A stretch of 14,045 nt of DNA. It comes from UBA4416 sp044357775 (lineage in GTDB: Bacteria; Bacteroidota; Bacteroidia; B-17B0; Aurantibacillaceae). Position numbers and translations under genes: made by a program. The notes beneath the pieces are model-generated. The model was given only the letters and a program-made list of their open reading frames with translations. It was not told where the DNA came from and ran no database searches. The stretch is taken from contig JBIKOX010000060.1 in NCBI GenBank assembly GCA_044357775.1, forward strand, positions 1 through 14,045, in the 5' to 3' direction. Position 1 is the first letter of the stretch. Every line of letters begins with the position of its first letter. This document shows positions 13,297 through 14,045 of the stretch, one piece after another.

Positions 13297-14045
13297 ATGA
13301 CTACAGATAAATTTGTTTCCCGTCATAACGGTCCACGTGAAAATGAAATTAAACAAATGCTTACTAAAATAGGCGTTTCATCAGTGGATGAATTAATAAC
13401 CCAAACTGTGCCTGATGGCATTAAATTAAAAAAACCATTAAAAGTTGATGCTGCTATGAGTGAGTATCAATATGCAAAGCATTTAAAAGCGCTTGGTAAA
13501 AAAAACAAAGTATTTCGTTCTTACATTGGTTTGGGATATTATAACAACATTTTGCCAGCAGTTATACAACGTAATGTATTAGAAAATCCGGGTTGGTATA
13601 CAGCTTACACGCCTTACCAAGCAGAAATTGCTCAAGGTCGTTTGGAAGCTATTTTAAATTTTCAAACAATGGTTATGGACTTAACTGCCATGCCACTTGC
13701 AAATGCTTCTTTATTAGATGAAGCTACTGCAGCAGCAGAAGCGTTATTTATGTTTTATAGTAACCGTAGTAAAGACAAAGTTAAAAATGGTGGAAATAAA
13801 TTTTTCATCAGCAATACTGTTTTTCCTCAAACCATTGATGTTGTTCGAACGCGTGCAGTACCTTATGGTATTGAATTAGTTTTTGGTGATGCTAATACTA
13901 TTTCGTTAGATGATACATTCTTCGGGGCTTTAATTCAGTATCCAGATATTAACGGCGAAATAAATGATTATAAAACCTTTGTAACTAGCGCTCATGAAAA
14001 AGAAATTCAAGTGGTTGTTGCAACTGATTTATTAGCATTAGCATT
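13297..14045 (+). CDS. gcvP: Glycine dehydrogenase (decarboxylating), P-protein, N-terminal part
   Basis: The frame is open to the window end, so only about the first 249 residues of a protein usually near 950 residues are seen. It starts MTTDKFVSRHNGPRENEIKQ, the classic GcvP opening, and continues with FRSYIGLGYYNNILPAVIQR, NPGWYTAYTPYQAEIAQGRL and the EALLNFQTMVMDLTAMPLAN-ASLLDEATAAAEA-type block. GcvP is the PLP enzyme of the glycine cleavage system that decarboxylates glycine and loads the aminomethyl group on GcvH. The PLP lysine lies beyond the window. No other gcv gene is adjacent here, and the gene has its own promoter. Confidence 0.96.
   Translation, partial: MTTDKFVSRHNGPRENEIKQMLTKIGVSSVDELITQTVPDGIKLKKPLKVDAAMSEYQYAKHLKALGKKNKVFRSYIGLGYYNNILPAVIQRNVLENPGWYTAYTPYQAEIAQGRLEAILNFQTMVMDLTAMPLANASLLDEATAAAEALFMFYSNRSKDKVKNGGNKFFISNTVFPQTIDVVRTRAVPYGIELVFGDANTISLDDTFFGALIQYPDINGEINDYKTFVTSAHEKEIQVVVATDLLALA

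Overview
The window is AT-rich chromosomal DNA from a member of the Bacteroidota. Five things support this: promoter-like boxes of the TTG-N17-23-TAnnTTTG type, near-complete absence of Shine-Dalgarno sequences, a GWxTD-domain protein, SPII lipoproteins, and a YwqK-type MORN protein. The order or family cannot be fixed from this stretch. I see no plasmid, phage or insertion-sequence gene and no CRISPR array.

Layout. Bases 1-354 hold a tRNA-Ser(UGA) gene on the minus strand with its own promoter and intrinsic terminator. Next is a plus-strand pair, a secreted GWxTD protein and a family 2 glycosyltransferase (355-2856), ending at a perfect bidirectional terminator. Facing it is a minus-strand housekeeping cluster, rpsU - xerC - hpf (4493 down to 2948). 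A hairpin followed by a T-run sits between rpsU and xerC and ends exactly at the xerC start codon. A tiny cysteine-rich lipoprotein gene diverges from rpsU and converges to within 1 base of a gamma-carbonic anhydrase gene. That gene is coupled (3 bases) to an uncharacterised lipoprotein gene, preceded by a secreted protein made of about 22 MORN-like repeats.

From 8098 to 13015 lies a phenylacetate catabolism cluster. paaA, paaB, paaC, an unlisted 35-residue membrane micro-ORF, paaD and paaG run on the minus strand; paaE runs divergently on the plus strand. Together PaaA, B, C and E would epoxidise the ring of phenylacetyl-CoA, PaaD would mature the metal centres, and PaaG would isomerise the epoxide to the oxepin. 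Ring opening, beta-oxidation and phenylacetate-CoA ligase genes are not here. The window closes with the start of gcvP (glycine decarboxylase), preceded by a good promoter.

Three points deserve most attention. First, hpf is the only gene here with a strong Shine-Dalgarno sequence, while rpsU, the gene expected to carry one in this phylum, has none. Second, a 61-bp palindromic element is duplicated on both sides of paaB. Third, a small membrane-protein ORF lies between paaC and paaD. No wholly new multi-gene system is evident.
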